64,000 nt of DNA, taken from positions 16,104,875 through 16,168,874 of the forward strand of contig OY755170.1 of the NCBI GenBank assembly GCA_963576735.1, written 5' to 3'. Shown here piece by piece: positions 21,993-32,492 of the stretch (position 1 is its first letter; every line of letters starts with the position of its first letter). The DNA is from Bedellia somnulentella. Lineage: Eukaryota; Arthropoda; Insecta; Lepidoptera; Bedelliidae. The translations under genes and the position numbers were made by a program. A model generated the notes under the pieces. The model did not search any database and was not told where the DNA came from. It saw nothing but the letters and a program-made list of their open reading frames with translations.

Positions 21993-22525
21993 ATTGTATG
22001 TACTCGTGCACAGTGCAGCCTATTAGACCACACCCGCACTGGCAGGGTAGATATGCAATAACGAAATTTAAGCCGTGTTTTATATTGAAAACTATGTTTC
22101 TTACTCACTATAAAGAATAACAATACAAGTAACTTACAAATTATAATGCCAAGAGGGGGTATGAAGCGCTGAAACTACACTAAAAAAGCTTCAATTGGGT
22201 TTTATTTAAACTGTTTTACATGCCTAGTTGAGATGTATAATCAATAACGTTTTTTCTCACTCGTAGTCGTTTTTTTATTTATGGTGGAGTTTTTGTAGTT
22301 TGAGTTTGGGATAATGATTGACCTTTTGCTCCCTTAAGGGGAAAAGTAACATACTGAGGTGATTAATGATAAAATTGATGGCACTTAAAGAAGGAAAAAA
22401 AAGAAAGGTTTTAATTTTTTGCAATTTTTTTTAAAAATAAATTAAACAAATTACAGTTTACAAAAAAGTATAAAAAGTTACATATGTAATGAATTTTTGA
22501 AGAAGACTCAGCATTTTGTTGTTAG
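21993..22525. repeat. Tandem non-coding unit, part A, partial copy 1 (533 bp)
   Basis: Runs from attgtatgtactcgtgcac to gcattttgttgttag, where the RTE element starts. The same stretch begins again right after the RTE at 25928, and a third copy starts at 33524. Confidence 0.85.
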
Positions 22526-25500
22526 GCTGTGTAATGTCGGCATAGAATAGCACTACCCCATCTCTTCCCGTGGGTGTCGTAGAAGTCGACTAAGGGAAAA
22601 GGGCTTTTTTCATCTTCGCCCCTACACCAATCCAAGGTCTGCCGTGCCGAGGGATGCGTGGCCAGGGGTGAGCCTGGTCGTTAGCGTGCCGCCGTCCCGG
22701 AGCCTGGTGAACTCCGGGTACTAAATAACCTTACCTAGTCAAGCGGGGCTCTGGCTAGGCGGACAGTATATTTCCCTTGCTTTACGTGGGAACCGAATGT
22801 GTTTAGAAACTACAATTAAACGCGGTGGCGGCGATGTGGCTCGCCACTCATCACGCCGTGGTTCCTCACGGGGCGAAAAGTGGGCTGAAGAGACCCGCTT
22901 TAGTACGATGAATGTGTGTGGAGGGATGCATGAAAAATTAGATGAAGTATGTTTGATTATGGAAGAAAGAAAACTAGATTTTCTGTGTGTGAATGAAACG
23001 AAGCGCAAGGGAAAAGAGGTTTCACAACTTGGCCCATTTACAGCTATCTGGTCGGGAGTTGCCGAGAGTGATAGAGCTTGCCAAGGCGTGGGACTTCTGA
23101 TATCTGAAAGGATGGCTAAGTGCATGAAAGATTATGCGTGTGTGAGTCCAAGGCTCCTATGGATAAAGGTGAAGGTAGGGCTTGTCCGGATGCGCATAAT
23201 TTGCGTGTATGCTCCGGACATGTCCAGATCACTATCCGAGAGGGAGGAGTTTTGGAATCTGTTAGACGATGTTGCGAATGGGTGTGATGAAAATGAGAAA
23301 ATTGTTATGTTAGGAGATTTTAATGGTTGGGTTGGTGTGTCACGCAACGGTTGTGAAAGAGTTTTAGGAAAGTTTGGTGATAAAAGAGTGAACGAAAATG
23401 GTGAGAAAGTGATTGATGTATGTTTAGAGAGGAATCTTTGTGTTACGAACACGTTGTTTGAACACAAAGATATCCATATGTATACTAGACAGAGAGGAAG
23501 CGAGAGAAGTATGATAGATTTTGTGATAGTGGATGAAAGGCTAAGAGCAAAGGTTGTTGACACCAGAGTCCATAGGGGCATTAACGTTGGCACAGACCAC
23601 TTTCTCGTGATATCACGATTAAGGGGACTGTGCACGCGTTGGCGTCACAGGGCCAAAGTGTCGACAACTGAATTTGCGAGAATAAAAGTGGAGAAATTGG
23701 AAGAGGATGAAAATATTAGAGATGAATATATGAAGAAATTGGACGACAGGCTAAGTTGCGTGGAGATGAAGGATGAATTGGAAATAGAAGAAGTATGGGA
23801 TGTGCTCAAATCGTCAATGGTTGAATGTGTGACGGAAGTATGTGGATTGAGTAAAAGAACAAATAGACCACCAACAAGTTGGTGGGATAAAGATGTGAAA
23901 GAGGCAGTTGGAGATAAGAAGAAAGCTTGGTTAGATTTACTAGCTATTAAAGCTAGTAAACGAATGGATGCGAGAGTAACAGATGATGTAGTGAAGAACA
24001 TTGAAGATGAATATAAGAGAGTTAAGAATGAGGTCAAGAAGAAAATAGAAAAGAAAAAGCGTGATCTGATAGAATGGTGTGAGAGGAAACTCTCTGATAA
24101 TTTCCGGAATAACCAAAAGTTGTTCTGGAAATATATCCGGAAAGAAAAGGGAGTTTCCCAAAACACGAGAGTGAATGTTGTGAGAGATGAACAGGGTGAA
24201 TTGGCGACGGATGAAAGTAGCATAAGACGAGTATGGAAGAACTATTTTGAGGGACTCTTTGAAAAAGAGGATTCATCCATTTCTTCGCCAATCAGCAGTA
24301 ATGTTGATTGGAACGACGTTATGGGTGACTTTAGTGACAGTGAGATCAGTATGGAAGAAATAATGAAAGCAATGAAAAGTATGAAACTAGGGAAAGCGGC
24401 AGGGTATGACAGGATAAACACTGAAATGCTGAGGGCTGGTAAAGGGGTGGTGGCTTCCTGGTTGTACTTCCTTTTCCAAAAATGCTGGTCGAGTGGCAAA
24501 GTGCCACAAGACTGGTGCAAAGCGGTAATTGTGCCTTTATATAAAGGAAAGGGGTCACACCAGGAGGCTAAAAACTACCGTGGAATTAGCCTACTCAGCA
24601 TTGTCGGTAAATTATATGCAAAGGTTTTGATTGAAAGAGTGATGAATGAAACGGATGATAAAATTTGGGATGTGCAAGCAGGATTTAGAAAGGGAATGGG
24701 ATGTATGGACCAAATCTTCTCTTTAAGGAGCATCACCGAAAAGTTCTTAGCTAAGAACCGAAAGGTGTATTGCTCCTTCATTGATTTAGAGAAGGCGTAT
24801 GATAGGGTGGTAAGAAAGTGTTTATGGGAGGTGTTATCCAAGTTCGGTTTGGGGAGTCGACTTATACGTGCACTGGTATCACTCTATGAGGATTCCAGTG
24901 CATGTGTGAGAGTAAACGGCGAAAATACTGACTGGTTCGGGATCTCTCGGGGTGTCCGACAGGGTTGTGTAGCTTCCCCGTGGCTCTTCAATTTGTTCAT
25001 GGATGACTGTTTAACAGAGTTGCGTGAAAGTGATTATGGATTGAGAATGGGTGGATTCATCATCAAATGCCTCTTATATGCCGACGATCAAGTGCTACTT
25101 GCATCATCGGTGGAAGAGCTGCAAGAGATGATGAATATTGCATGTGCGTCTTTTGAAAAAAAGGGAATGAGGGTGAATGTGGATAAAACAAAAACTATGG
25201 TTTTTGAGAGAGAGGTGAATATGACCGAATGCGTGATTGAGATTAATGGTAAGAAAGTGGAACAAGTGAAAGAGTTTGTATATTTGGGAAGTTTGTTTAC
25301 TAGGGATGGAAAGTGTGATGAAGATATCGAGAGAAGAGTGAAAAAGGGTAATGCGGTAAATGGAGCACTGGATAGTCTAATGTCTAGTCAGTCGGTGTCT
25401 GAAAAGGCCCGAATGGCTGTGCATGATGCTGTCCTCGTTCCTACGCTTATGTATGGCAGTGAATGTTGGGTGTGGCAGAAGAAGCATGAAAGTAGAGTGA

Positions 25501-25927
25501 ATGCAGTAGAAATGAGATCCCTCAGAAAAGTGTGTAATGTAAGGTTATGTGATCGTGTGAGGAATGATGTGATTCGTGAAAGGTGTGGTGTAAAAGATGA
25601 TATTGTAAGAAAGATAGAAAAAGGAATGTTGAGATGGTTTGGGCACATAGAGAGGATGGATGACAGTAAGTTGGTGAAAGAGATATATAGAGCCAATGTG
25701 GAAGGTAATGTTAGTAGAGGACGACCTCGGAGGACATATTTGGATCAAATAGAAAATGTGCTCAAAAAGGCAGGTGTCCGCAGTATGAAGAATAAAAGAG
25801 CATGTATGAAAAGATTGATGGATGTAAACGAAGCCAGAGAGGTTTGCCAGGATCGTACAAAGTGGCGATCGATAGTCTCTGCCTACCCCAATGGGAACTA
25901 ACGGCGTGAGAATATGAATATGTATGT
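22526..25927 (+). mobile_element. RTE-type LINE, full-length and intact
   Basis: A 3.4 kb element with a 271 bp 5' leader (gctgtgtaatgtcggc..., then ctgccgtgccgagggatg), one long open frame (22797-25901) and a very short 3' end cggcgtgagaatatgaatatgtatgta. A short tail of TATG units in place of poly(A) is characteristic of RTE elements. It is flanked by ~530 bp direct repeats of the host unit A rather than by an obvious short duplication. At least seven truncated relatives lie in this window. Confidence 0.9.
22797..25901 (+). CDS. RTE endonuclease-reverse transcriptase polyprotein
   Basis: 1034 residues, uninterrupted. The apurinic-type endonuclease spans about residues 35-275, with NETK near 66, GDFN near 172, MIDFV near 241 and TDH near 266. 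The reverse transcriptase follows: NYRGISLL, then YCSFIDLEKAYDRV near 660 (A motif), GVRQGCVASP near 720, and catalytic YADD near 761. The C-terminal region holds YGSECW and LRWFGHIERM. It nicks chromosomal DNA and reverse-transcribes its RNA at the nick. Residues 1-34 are poorly supported, so translation may start at a later Met such as the one in FSTMNVC. All visible catalytic residues are kept, so the copy could be active or recently so. The antisense open frames over it are shadows. Confidence 0.93.
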   Translation: MCLETTIKRGGGDVARHSSRRGSSRGEKWAEETRFSTMNVCGGMHEKLDEVCLIMEERKLDFLCVNETKRKGKEVSQLGPFTAIWSGVAESDRACQGVGLLISERMAKCMKDYACVSPRLLWIKVKVGLVRMRIICVYAPDMSRSLSEREEFWNLLDDVANGCDENEKIVMLGDFNGWVGVSRNGCERVLGKFGDKRVNENGEKVIDVCLERNLCVTNTLFEHKDIHMYTRQRGSERSMIDFVIVDERLRAKVVDTRVHRGINVGTDHFLVISRLRGLCTRWRHRAKVSTTEFARIKVEKLEEDENIRDEYMKKLDDRLSCVEMKDELEIEEVWDVLKSSMVECVTEVCGLSKRTNRPPTSWWDKDVKEAVGDKKKAWLDLLAIKASKRMDARVTDDVVKNIEDEYKRVKNEVKKKIEKKKRDLIEWCERKLSDNFRNNQKLFWKYIRKEKGVSQNTRVNVVRDEQGELATDESSIRRVWKNYFEGLFEKEDSSISSPISSNVDWNDVMGDFSDSEISMEEIMKAMKSMKLGKAAGYDRINTEMLRAGKGVVASWLYFLFQKCWSSGKVPQDWCKAVIVPLYKGKGSHQEAKNYRGISLLSIVGKLYAKVLIERVMNETDDKIWDVQAGFRKGMGCMDQIFSLRSITEKFLAKNRKVYCSFIDLEKAYDRVVRKCLWEVLSKFGLGSRLIRALVSLYEDSSACVRVNGENTDWFGISRGVRQGCVASPWLFNLFMDDCLTELRESDYGLRMGGFIIKCLLYADDQVLLASSVEELQEMMNIACASFEKKGMRVNVDKTKTMVFEREVNMTECVIEINGKKVEQVKEFVYLGSLFTRDGKCDEDIERRVKKGNAVNGALDSLMSSQSVSEKARMAVHDAVLVPTLMYGSECWVWQKKHESRVNAVEMRSLRKVCNVRLCDRVRNDVIRERCGVKDDIVRKIEKGMLRWFGHIERMDDSKLVKEIYRANVEGNVSRGRPRRTYLDQIENVLKKAGVRSMKNKRACMKRLMDVNEAREVCQDRTKWRSIVSAYPNGN

Positions 25928-26128
25928 ATTGTATGTACTCGTGCACATGTGCAGCCTATTAGACCACACCGGCACTGGCAGGGTAGATATGCAATAACGA
26001 AATTAAAGCCGTGTTTTATATTGAAAACTATGTTTCTTACTCACTATAAAGAATAACAATACAACTAACTTACAAATTATAATGCCAAGAGGGGGTATGA
26101 AGCGCTGAAACTACACTAAAAAAGCTTC

Positions 26129-26353
26129 ATACATATACTCACGGCTATAAATCCCTAGAAGGGGTAGCCTAATTAGAAATTCCTCAGCCACTTTTGGAAG
26201 TTGTGTGGGGAAAAGATGGTAAAATAAAGCAACCGCAGTCTCCAACCGCATCGCCCAAAATCCCTTAAAAGCCCCAATACCGTTAGTCGCCTCTTACGTA
26301 CACCCACCGGAAGAAATGGGGTAGTGCTATTCTAAGCCGACACTACACAGCAC
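26129..26353 (-). mobile_element. SINE-like element R, minus strand, 11 bp TSD
   Basis: A complete copy in reverse (catatactcacggctat ... gccgacactacacagc). aaaaaagcttc is duplicated at 26118-26128 and 26354-26364, and the uninterrupted sequence is present in unit A copies 1 and 3, which act as empty sites. Confidence 0.92.
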
Positions 26354-26986
26354 AAAAAAGCTTCAATTGGGTTTTATTTAAACTGTTTTACATGCCTAGT
26401 TGAGATGTATAATCAGTAACGTATTTTCTTACTCGTAGTCGTTTTTTTATTTATGGTGGAGTTTTTGTAGTTTGAGTTTGGGATAATGATTGACCTTTTG
26501 CTCCCTTAAGGGGAAAAATAACATACTGCGGTGATTAATGAAAAAAAAAATGGCACTTAAAGAAAGAAAAGAAAGAAAGGTTTTAATTTTTTGCATTTTT
26601 TTTAAAAAATTAATACATTTTACAAAAAAAAGTATAAAAACGTTACATATGTAAAGAATTTTTGAAGACGACTCAGCATTTTGTTGTTAGTACTATCCCA
26701 CAACACTTATTTTCAGTCAGTTCTCTATAAGTTAACCACGACCAATAAATAAAAACTTAAACAAACATAACTTAGCATAGATATATGTATTATCAGAAGA
26801 TAGAAATGATAACTTAGAATTTCAAGATTTATATCAATCTTTATTCCCATTTTACCCAATTGATAATAAATCTACTTTTTTATGGTTTTGAGAAAAGGTA
26901 GTAAAAGTAGATTGGTGTTGGGTCTCAAGGCGCCCAATAGCCACTCAAAAAACCCCATTCCCTTCGTTGCCCCGTCACGCACATAG

Positions 26987-27125
26987 AATAGAATAACTCT
27001 TTATTGCCCATCAAACACAAATTTACAAAAGAAATTATCATACAGTTTACAGTGAGGTACAATTCTTAGAGGCGGTCTTATCGCTAAAAGCGATCTCTTC
27101 CAGACAACCTTTGGAAGGTGAGATC
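26987..27125 (-). mobile_element. LINE 3' end with conserved stem-loop
   Basis: Minus strand: gttgtctggaagagatcgct, tttagcgataagaccgcc, aattgtacctcactgtaaac and a terminal aataaagagttattctattct. The stem ATCGCT/AGCGAT recurs at 34373-34498, 55703-55745 and 63855-63885. Confidence 0.6.
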
Positions 27126-27935
27126 GGTAAATTAGTTATCTGGGTAGATGCACAAAACAAGCTTCCTTTAAAACTAACTATTAATATACATATTTAATTA
27201 ATATGAACACACATACATATATAACTACACACTTTTTTATATACAAGCAATACAAATACCTAAATAAAATACACATATACGTTTTAGAAATATAATTAAT
27301 ACATATAATCGTTATAATGTAATCACGAAAAGTTCACATTTGTAATATATTGTAATAAAAATAAAAGTGTGCTTAACTTTAACACTATTTCTTCTCTATT
27401 ATTAGCCTATACTACGCTGCATTTTTTTCCTGATATCTCACTACATGTTGGCGCCAAATAACGGGTCATTCGTAGATCTCTTATGTGATAGTCATATACC
27501 ACACACAGGATGTATTCACGCAAAATGTCAGACTCCTTTAAAATACACGTTATATTATTTTGTTTCTGCATTCAGGTTATAACTGCGCACAGGGTTTAAA
27601 ACTTCTCATAAAACATATTGTGATGTTAACACTGAAATGAAATAATAATCAGAAAATTATTTATTTCTCTTACTTATCTATCTAATTCTATGAACAAATT
27701 TGGAAATAGTCCAAAAGCTGCGAAGAATATTTATCTAGCGAGTATCTGAGGCACCTTCTTATGGAAATGATATAGAAATGGAAACCAAAGCTTAGAGTTC
27801 GTCGTCGAGTAAGACACGTGCAGTAACGCTTTAAAGTGATAATTACCTTCTGTTGAAAGATTACATAAACACCTTTTATCTATTACGTGTCATAACATGA
27901 CTAATTACGGCTCCGTAAGAGCCGAGCATAATAAC

Positions 27936-28447
27936 ATATTATTATTATTTTAAAACATGAACAAATCTATTTTTTAAATATAAAAATGATTCTAATTAAA
28001 CAACCATCAATTCGATAACCATCTTACTGCATTTATAGGGTTTTTTTATTTTTAAATCAATAATATCAGCTGGAAATAATGGCTGACTTATAAAACACTA
28101 ATTATATCGTTTAATGAACCTAGACACATAACTGTAGGATATATCTTTTACTGAGATATTTCCAATGTCTGATATTTCGATTTCGAATAGAAGATATAAA
28201 GGAATGGAATGTTGTTGTGTTGACAGTTATAGTATTTTTAACCGACTTCAAAAATAGGAGTGTTACAAATTCGACCGTATATTTTTTTTCTCAGGTTTGA
28301 TCAAGTTATGTTACCGGGGTTAATTTTCATCGATACACATTTTGACCTATTGCTGTTGATTATGTCTTTTTTCTAGTGATAAAATATTGGTATAAAATAT
28401 ATTACTTATTTCCACTTCAAACTTAGCAATTTATTTCACACATATAA
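27936..28447. repeat. Tandem non-coding unit, part B, copy 2
   Basis: Same sequence as 21425-21992 with a few indels. It ends agcaatttatttcacacat, where the CR1/L2-type LINE begins. Confidence 0.8.
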
Positions 28448-28977
28448 AAAAAGCATTTATTTGTCTTTCTTCAAACACATGACATGAAATAAACAATTAC
28501 AAAACGAAAAATTATAAAAGACAAAATGGTCCAGAGCTCGTTCTATCCGCAGCAAGCAGATAGCTTCGATTTTCAGCACTGGCCAAAAACTTATAACTAA
28601 AAATTACTATATACAAAACTTAAGTCTAGCTTATAACTAATTCATACAAAAACACACAAACGATTGAGCACTCAAAAAATAATAATATTTACAAAAACTA
28701 ATAAACAATCACCTAATTAATGCAGGCGATTAAATATTAACATATGTTTACATATAATATACAATTTTGTATGTATATACTTATACATACACATCACAAA
28801 CACTATCATAAATGAATATAGATGATAAAAATTACACGTATACATAATATATAGTATATATATATATATATATATATACAAACTTACACATATATATATG
28901 AGCTACATACACATACACACACATACATATACATACACATGTATATCTATATTTTAAACAACTTAGACGGAATAACG

Positions 28978-31875
28978 TCAAGGTGGGGGTGAAGCACAAC
29001 CATACTGAGCTCCAAATTCATTTTGCTGAGAAACAGTAAGCCATTCTCGCAGTTTATTCCTAAATGTTTCAACAGCGCGTGCTTCCTTTATAGGAGGCGG
29101 TATATCGTTCCAACATTTGGAAGCTACTATTTTGAAGCAGCCTTTCGTCTTAGTGAGGTTGTGCTTCGGAAGAAGAAGAATATTTCTACGTTGACGAAGA
29201 GAAAAGTTTAGTTTATTATATAAATATTTAGGGACACCTTTCTTTAAAATCTTGTAAACCAAACAAGAATACTTAAGAGATCTAGAGTACTTCATGTTCA
29301 GTATTTTTTTCTCGATTAAATAAGGTGTTATATGGTGTCGGCGAGGTATGTTATAACAAAAACGCATGCAGGCATTTTGAACGCGTTGTATTCTTTTTTC
29401 AGTATTTTTTTTAAGACAAGGTCCGTATACTACATCGCAATACCCCAACTGTGACAAGACCAAGCTCTCACATAACTTGAGACGAATTCCTGGGCTAATA
29501 AAAGGTCTTATCTTATATAAACTACTAAGCGCAGAAAAACTTTTAGAGATTTTTAGGTCTATATGCTCATCGAAATTAAGATGTTGGTCGATAAAAAGTC
29601 CAAGGTTTCTGACACACTTTTGAAGTGGGACTACAGTGCCATCAACCACAATAGCCGGCTGAAGCTCCTCGATCTTCCGCACCTGATCCACTGTACCGCA
29701 GATCAAGGCTACAGTTTTAAATGGGTTTACAGTAAGGTGAAACTTTTTAGACCATTCTACAATACATTTAAGATCTCTATTCAGTTTATTTACTCCGTCA
29801 GTGAAATCCGTAATATTTGTAGGTAGGTCTATATAGACCTGAGTATCATCAGCATAGAGGTGGTACTTGCAGTGCGTAATAATTTTGGAAATACTGGCGG
29901 TGTAAATAGAGAAAAGTGTAGGCCCAAGAACTGAGCCCTGGACCACGCCACGCGAGACGGGGAGCGGGTCTGAAAATTTCGGGTGGCCACTCGGATCATG
30001 TGTTTTCACTATTTGTGTTCTATTACTAAAATAAGATGTGAACCACTTGCAAACTGTTTGTGAAAAACCAGCGGCGCGCAATTCAGAAATTAAGAGTGGG
30101 GGAAAAATAGAATCAAAGGCGCGGCTGTTGTCGAGTAAGACGAGGATAGAAGCGCTACCTTTGTCGGAAACTGTAAGCAGATCATCCACAATGTGAAGAA
30201 GAGCGGTGGAAGTACTATGTCCAGAACGGAAACCCGATTGCTGTAAAGGAATGATATTAGATTTTTCTAAGTATGCCAAAATTTGTTTCAAAACTATCTT
30301 TTCCAATACTTTCGATAACGTAGGTAGTATTCCTATGGGTCGAATATCGTTGAGATGTTCCACTGTGCTCTTCTTTGGTATTGGAGTGACGACAGAACAA
30401 GTCCAGGTCTCTGGAAACACACCTTCTAACAGAGATTTGTTTATAATGGTAGTCATAGCATGAAGGGAGTAGGGTAGAGTCAATCTTAACATGTTTGCAC
30501 TGATTTGATCCGAGCCTAGAGAGCCAGATTGACACCTTTCAAGTAAACGATGTACTTCGGTTTCGGATACCTCGTTAAAACAAAATTTGGGCATATTACT
30601 GTCATTATCAGGGTGCAATGGATTTGTGGTTTCAGGGATGGAGACATCAATGGGGGGAACAGAGACAATGAAGAAGCGGTTCAGTACATTTGGGTCCGAA
30701 AGATGTTGCGGTATTGAAGACGAACTGCTGGGTTTAATTACTCTATTAATATGTTTCCATAATTTGGTCGGGTTGGAAGAATTACTATTAACATAAGATT
30801 TAAAGTACATTTTTTTTTCAGTTTTAATAGCCGAATGAACCAAATTTCGCATTTCACGGTAGTGTCTGTGAGAACTTTCGGTCTTGCTTAGTATAGCTGC
30901 CTCGTTAGCTTTATCACGCAGTTTTCTCATTTCCCTTATATTATATGTCATCCAGGGTGCAGGTGGATTTGTGAAAACTTTATGTCGAATGGGCGCAAAA
31001 TGATCAAATAGGTCAGTTATAAGAAAATTGAACATGGATACCATATCATTAATGTTTTTAAAATCTTGAATAAAATCCCATGGCGTAAACTGAGCAGCTT
31101 GCAAAATACAATCTACATTATTGGCGATCGGTCGGTACATAATAGTTCGCGGCTGCGGTTTGGTAAGTTTTATAGCGAACCCAATGATTACCATACCGTG
31201 GTCGCTAAGGTCCTTGTTGTGAATCACATTTACAGAAGTTGGTTTACAGTGCGTCCTAGTGAAAATAACGTCAAGGAGCGTAGTGCTAGTAGGAGTAATT
31301 CGGGTCGGTTTATTTACAATTTGTGTAAGGCCGTACGCTGAAATAAGTGGTTCAAAACACACCGGAGTAAAAATGTCAACAGAGTTGCTGCAAAGACAGT
31401 TAACATTAAAATCTCCTAGTAAAAGGATGTGCTCATATTGGGGACCAAATACCGATAAAGAGTCAAGCAGGCTATCTATGGCTGTAGCAGTGCTTAAGGA
31501 GTGGGGTCGATAAAATATTCCTATCATCATTTTTAATTTTTGTATGCGAACTTCTATCCACAGCTGTTCTAATTCAGTGCCTATGTGTTCTAGGCGACGC
31601 CTCCGTAAGTCACTACGAATGTAAACTCCAACTCCGCCCCCGCGACTGTGCCCACGAGGGACGTGTATGAAATCATACCCTGGGATCACATAACGCTTTA
31701 TGTCGGAGTCCTGTCGCAGCCACGTTTCGTTAAGACACAATAAATCTAATTTATTGTCTTTCATCGTCTCTAGCAGCTCATCCCATCCAGTATTAATGGA
31801 TTGGATGTTTAATAAACCCACTGCGAATTGTTTCATTTTACAATAACTACCACTAGACGCACACGATGCAGTCAT
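28978..31875 (-). CDS. LINE ORF2: endonuclease-reverse transcriptase
   Basis: 965 residues, intact. The endonuclease shows LLNIQSI near residue 20, LNETW near 48, GDFNVN near 154 and SDHGMVI near 222. The RT domain shows IRPIGILPTLSKVLEK, QQSGFRSGHST, an A motif LLDNSRAFDS, RGVVQGSVLGPTLF and catalytic YADD near 675. The C-terminus ends with the usual LINE segment (WNDIPPPIKEARAVETFRNK). It performs target-primed reverse transcription. The A motif has Asn where many relatives have Phe or Tyr between the catalytic Asp and the Ser; the Asp itself is kept. By domain order and ORF1 type it fits the CR1/L2 group; the exact clade is not settled. Confidence 0.9.
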   Translation of the reverse strand: MTASCASSGSYCKMKQFAVGLLNIQSINTGWDELLETMKDNKLDLLCLNETWLRQDSDIKRYVIPGYDFIHVPRGHSRGGGVGVYIRSDLRRRRLEHIGTELEQLWIEVRIQKLKMMIGIFYRPHSLSTATAIDSLLDSLSVFGPQYEHILLLGDFNVNCLCSNSVDIFTPVCFEPLISAYGLTQIVNKPTRITPTSTTLLDVIFTRTHCKPTSVNVIHNKDLSDHGMVIIGFAIKLTKPQPRTIMYRPIANNVDCILQAAQFTPWDFIQDFKNINDMVSMFNFLITDLFDHFAPIRHKVFTNPPAPWMTYNIREMRKLRDKANEAAILSKTESSHRHYREMRNLVHSAIKTEKKMYFKSYVNSNSSNPTKLWKHINRVIKPSSSSSIPQHLSDPNVLNRFFIVSVPPIDVSIPETTNPLHPDNDSNMPKFCFNEVSETEVHRLLERCQSGSLGSDQISANMLRLTLPYSLHAMTTIINKSLLEGVFPETWTCSVVTPIPKKSTVEHLNDIRPIGILPTLSKVLEKIVLKQILAYLEKSNIIPLQQSGFRSGHSTSTALLHIVDDLLTVSDKGSASILVLLDNSRAFDSIFPPLLISELRAAGFSQTVCKWFTSYFSNRTQIVKTHDPSGHPKFSDPLPVSRGVVQGSVLGPTLFSIYTASISKIITHCKYHLYADDTQVYIDLPTNITDFTDGVNKLNRDLKCIVEWSKKFHLTVNPFKTVALICGTVDQVRKIEELQPAIVVDGTVVPLQKCVRNLGLFIDQHLNFDEHIDLKISKSFSALSSLYKIRPFISPGIRLKLCESLVLSQLGYCDVVYGPCLKKNTEKRIQRVQNACMRFCYNIPRRHHITPYLIEKKILNMKYSRSLKYSCLVYKILKKGVPKYLYNKLNFSLRQRRNILLLPKHNLTKTKGCFKIVASKCWNDIPPPIKEARAVETFRNKLREWLTVSQQNEFGAQYGCASPPP

Positions 31876-32492
31876 TTGTTAAAAGTAAATAAAAATTCAA
31901 AGAATGCGATATAAAAACCGATAAAATACATATTTAGCAGTGTAAAATGAGAAAAAAATATGAATTAAACTAATGCGTACTACATAACAGTCAGTGTCAA
32001 CGTGTAGTTTTAATTCTCCCTGACAACTCGCTACTACGAGTATGACTAAAAATATTAATAAATAGATTATAATAATGTTTAATATAAATATATAATACAC
32101 AGCAAATAAAAATAATACATAAGTAGATAACATATAAATAACAAAATAGTATACAATTCTCAATGGGACAAAATTAATGACTAAAATAACAACGGGCCTA
32201 TTAAATAATTTAATGTCATATTTACACTGTTTGGAATACGCAACAGTGAAAAAAATAGTGCAGTTATATGACAAACATCGATACATATACAAATTTGAAA
32301 ACGCAACTTTAGAAATAAATTTAGTAGATAGAGTAACAACAGAGACAGAAAATGTTTGCGTGTAACTCAGCTTAGTGTTAAGAATAATACGAGCAGCCAC
32401 AAAAACTCTACCAAAATAAAACAAAAACTTAAAATGAACATAAGAGGAGTGGATGCAGTCATGAACGGCGAAACACAATGCAATAAATTTAC

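Larger units (their letters stand above)
25928..27935. repeat. Tandem non-coding unit, part A, copy 2
   Basis: Restarts with attgtatgtactcgtgcac after the RTE. It contains a SINE R insertion (26129-26353) and a LINE 3' end (about 26987-27125), and ends cggctccgtaagagccgagc before part B copy 2. Compared with copies 1 and 3 it has several private changes, e.g. catactgcggtg and aagaatttttgaagacg. Confidence 0.82.

Noticed and set aside
22739..25946. Antisense open frames over the RTE element
   Set aside because: They mirror the long sense ORF, show Ser/Leu/Phe-rich composition and have no motifs.
31897..32478. 193-codon minus-strand ORF between the two LINE ORFs
   Set aside because: Biased hydrophobic composition in AT-rich spacer DNA, no motif, and CR1/L2 elements do not usually have a third ORF here.
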